This document shows positions 5,882-5,959 of a stretch of DNA of 5,959 nt, piece after piece. The stretch is from Candidatus Uhrbacteria bacterium RIFOXYB12_FULL_58_10. Its GTDB lineage: Bacteria; Patescibacteriota; Patescibacteriia; UBA9934; GWF2-40-263. A model generated the notes under the pieces. That model was given only the letters and a program-made list of their open reading frames with translations. It had not been told where the DNA came from and did no database searches. A program made the translations under genes and the position numbers. Each line of letters begins with the position of its first letter. The stretch's first letter is position 1. The stretch spans positions 1 through 5,959 of the forward strand of contig CALRGL010000062.1 in assembly GCA_943357275.1 (NCBI GenBank), written 5' to 3'.

Positions 5882-5959
5882 ATGTTAGATTCAAATTTAG
5901 AAAGAATCCCCGTAAGGGAATTTCTAAGGACGTTTACAAAGCTCACAAACAAAAAAATT
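5882..5959 (+). CDS. Start of a small protein, possibly a Phd/YefM-type antitoxin (3' end outside window)
   Basis: The ATG at 5882 opens a frame of 26 codons that runs off the right edge. It begins MLDSNLERIPVREFLRTF and continues into a basic Thr/Lys stretch. The IPVREFLRxF pattern near the N-terminus resembles the first strand and helix of Phd/YefM antitoxins, which start with a short beta strand leading into a SREFR-like helix and bind DNA as dimers to repress their own operon. The upstream promoter and palindromes fit such self-repression. With so little sequence the family call is tentative; a toxin gene would be expected just beyond the window. It is the next gene downstream of the RodZ-like gene, 63 bases away, with its own promoter. 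Confidence 0.6.
   Translation, partial: MLDSNLERIPVREFLRTFTKLTNKKI

Noticed and set aside
1..5959. CRISPR array, tRNA, rRNA or insertion sequence
   Set aside because: No regularly spaced repeats, no cloverleaf with a CCA or T-arm motif, no rRNA-like conserved stretch and no transposase frame or terminal inverted repeats were seen.

Overview
The window looks like bacterial chromosome from a small-genome lineage, most likely Candidate Phyla Radiation / Patescibacteria. This rests on indirect signs. FtsK has a short acidic linker and an acidic tail. A RodZ-like HTH-TM protein carries an Ig-like end instead of a longer RodZ tail. Several genes are unrecognisable, and promoters sit so close to start codons that the mRNAs should be leaderless. 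The genes read in the standard bacterial code: TAG, TAA and TGA all end reading frames and TGG supplies tryptophan, so the UGA-glycine code of Gracilibacteria/Absconditabacteria does not apply.

Layout. (1) Positions 1-1491, minus strand: the 5' 497 codons of an unrecognised, Asp-rich and Cys-containing protein that runs off the left edge without a stop. It is easy to miss because a codon-aligned antisense frame (25-1515, plus) is also open. That plus frame has no Tyr or Trp in 496 residues and is a shadow. (2) 1492-1766: divergent intergenic region. A good minus-strand promoter (1693-1721) predicts a leader of about 195 nt for gene 1, containing three inverted repeats and a U-rich tract before a clear ribosome binding site. 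A plus-strand -10 box (1755-1760) sits exactly where it would start ftsK transcription at its own ATG. (3) 1767-4151, plus: ftsK/spoIIIE DNA translocase, complete, followed by a rho-independent terminator. (4) 4205-5038, minus: unrecognised Trp-rich protein convergent to ftsK; its start is uncertain. (5) 5147-5818, plus: RodZ-like protein, again with a perfect TATAAT placing the transcript start on the ATG. (6) 5882 to the right edge, plus: first 26 codons of a small protein, possibly a Phd/YefM-type antitoxin, behind a TTGACA promoter with two short palindromes upstream.

FtsK (chromosome segregation at the septum) and RodZ (cell shape) form a cell-division/morphogenesis neighbourhood; a spoIIIE-to-ymfM (RodZ-like) cluster is also known in Firmicutes. 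The two unrecognised minus-strand genes interrupt it. Gene 1 is visibly richer in G/C-ending codons than ftsK and may be an acquisition. The items most worth a second look are gene 1 with its structured leader and the repeated leaderless promoter geometry.
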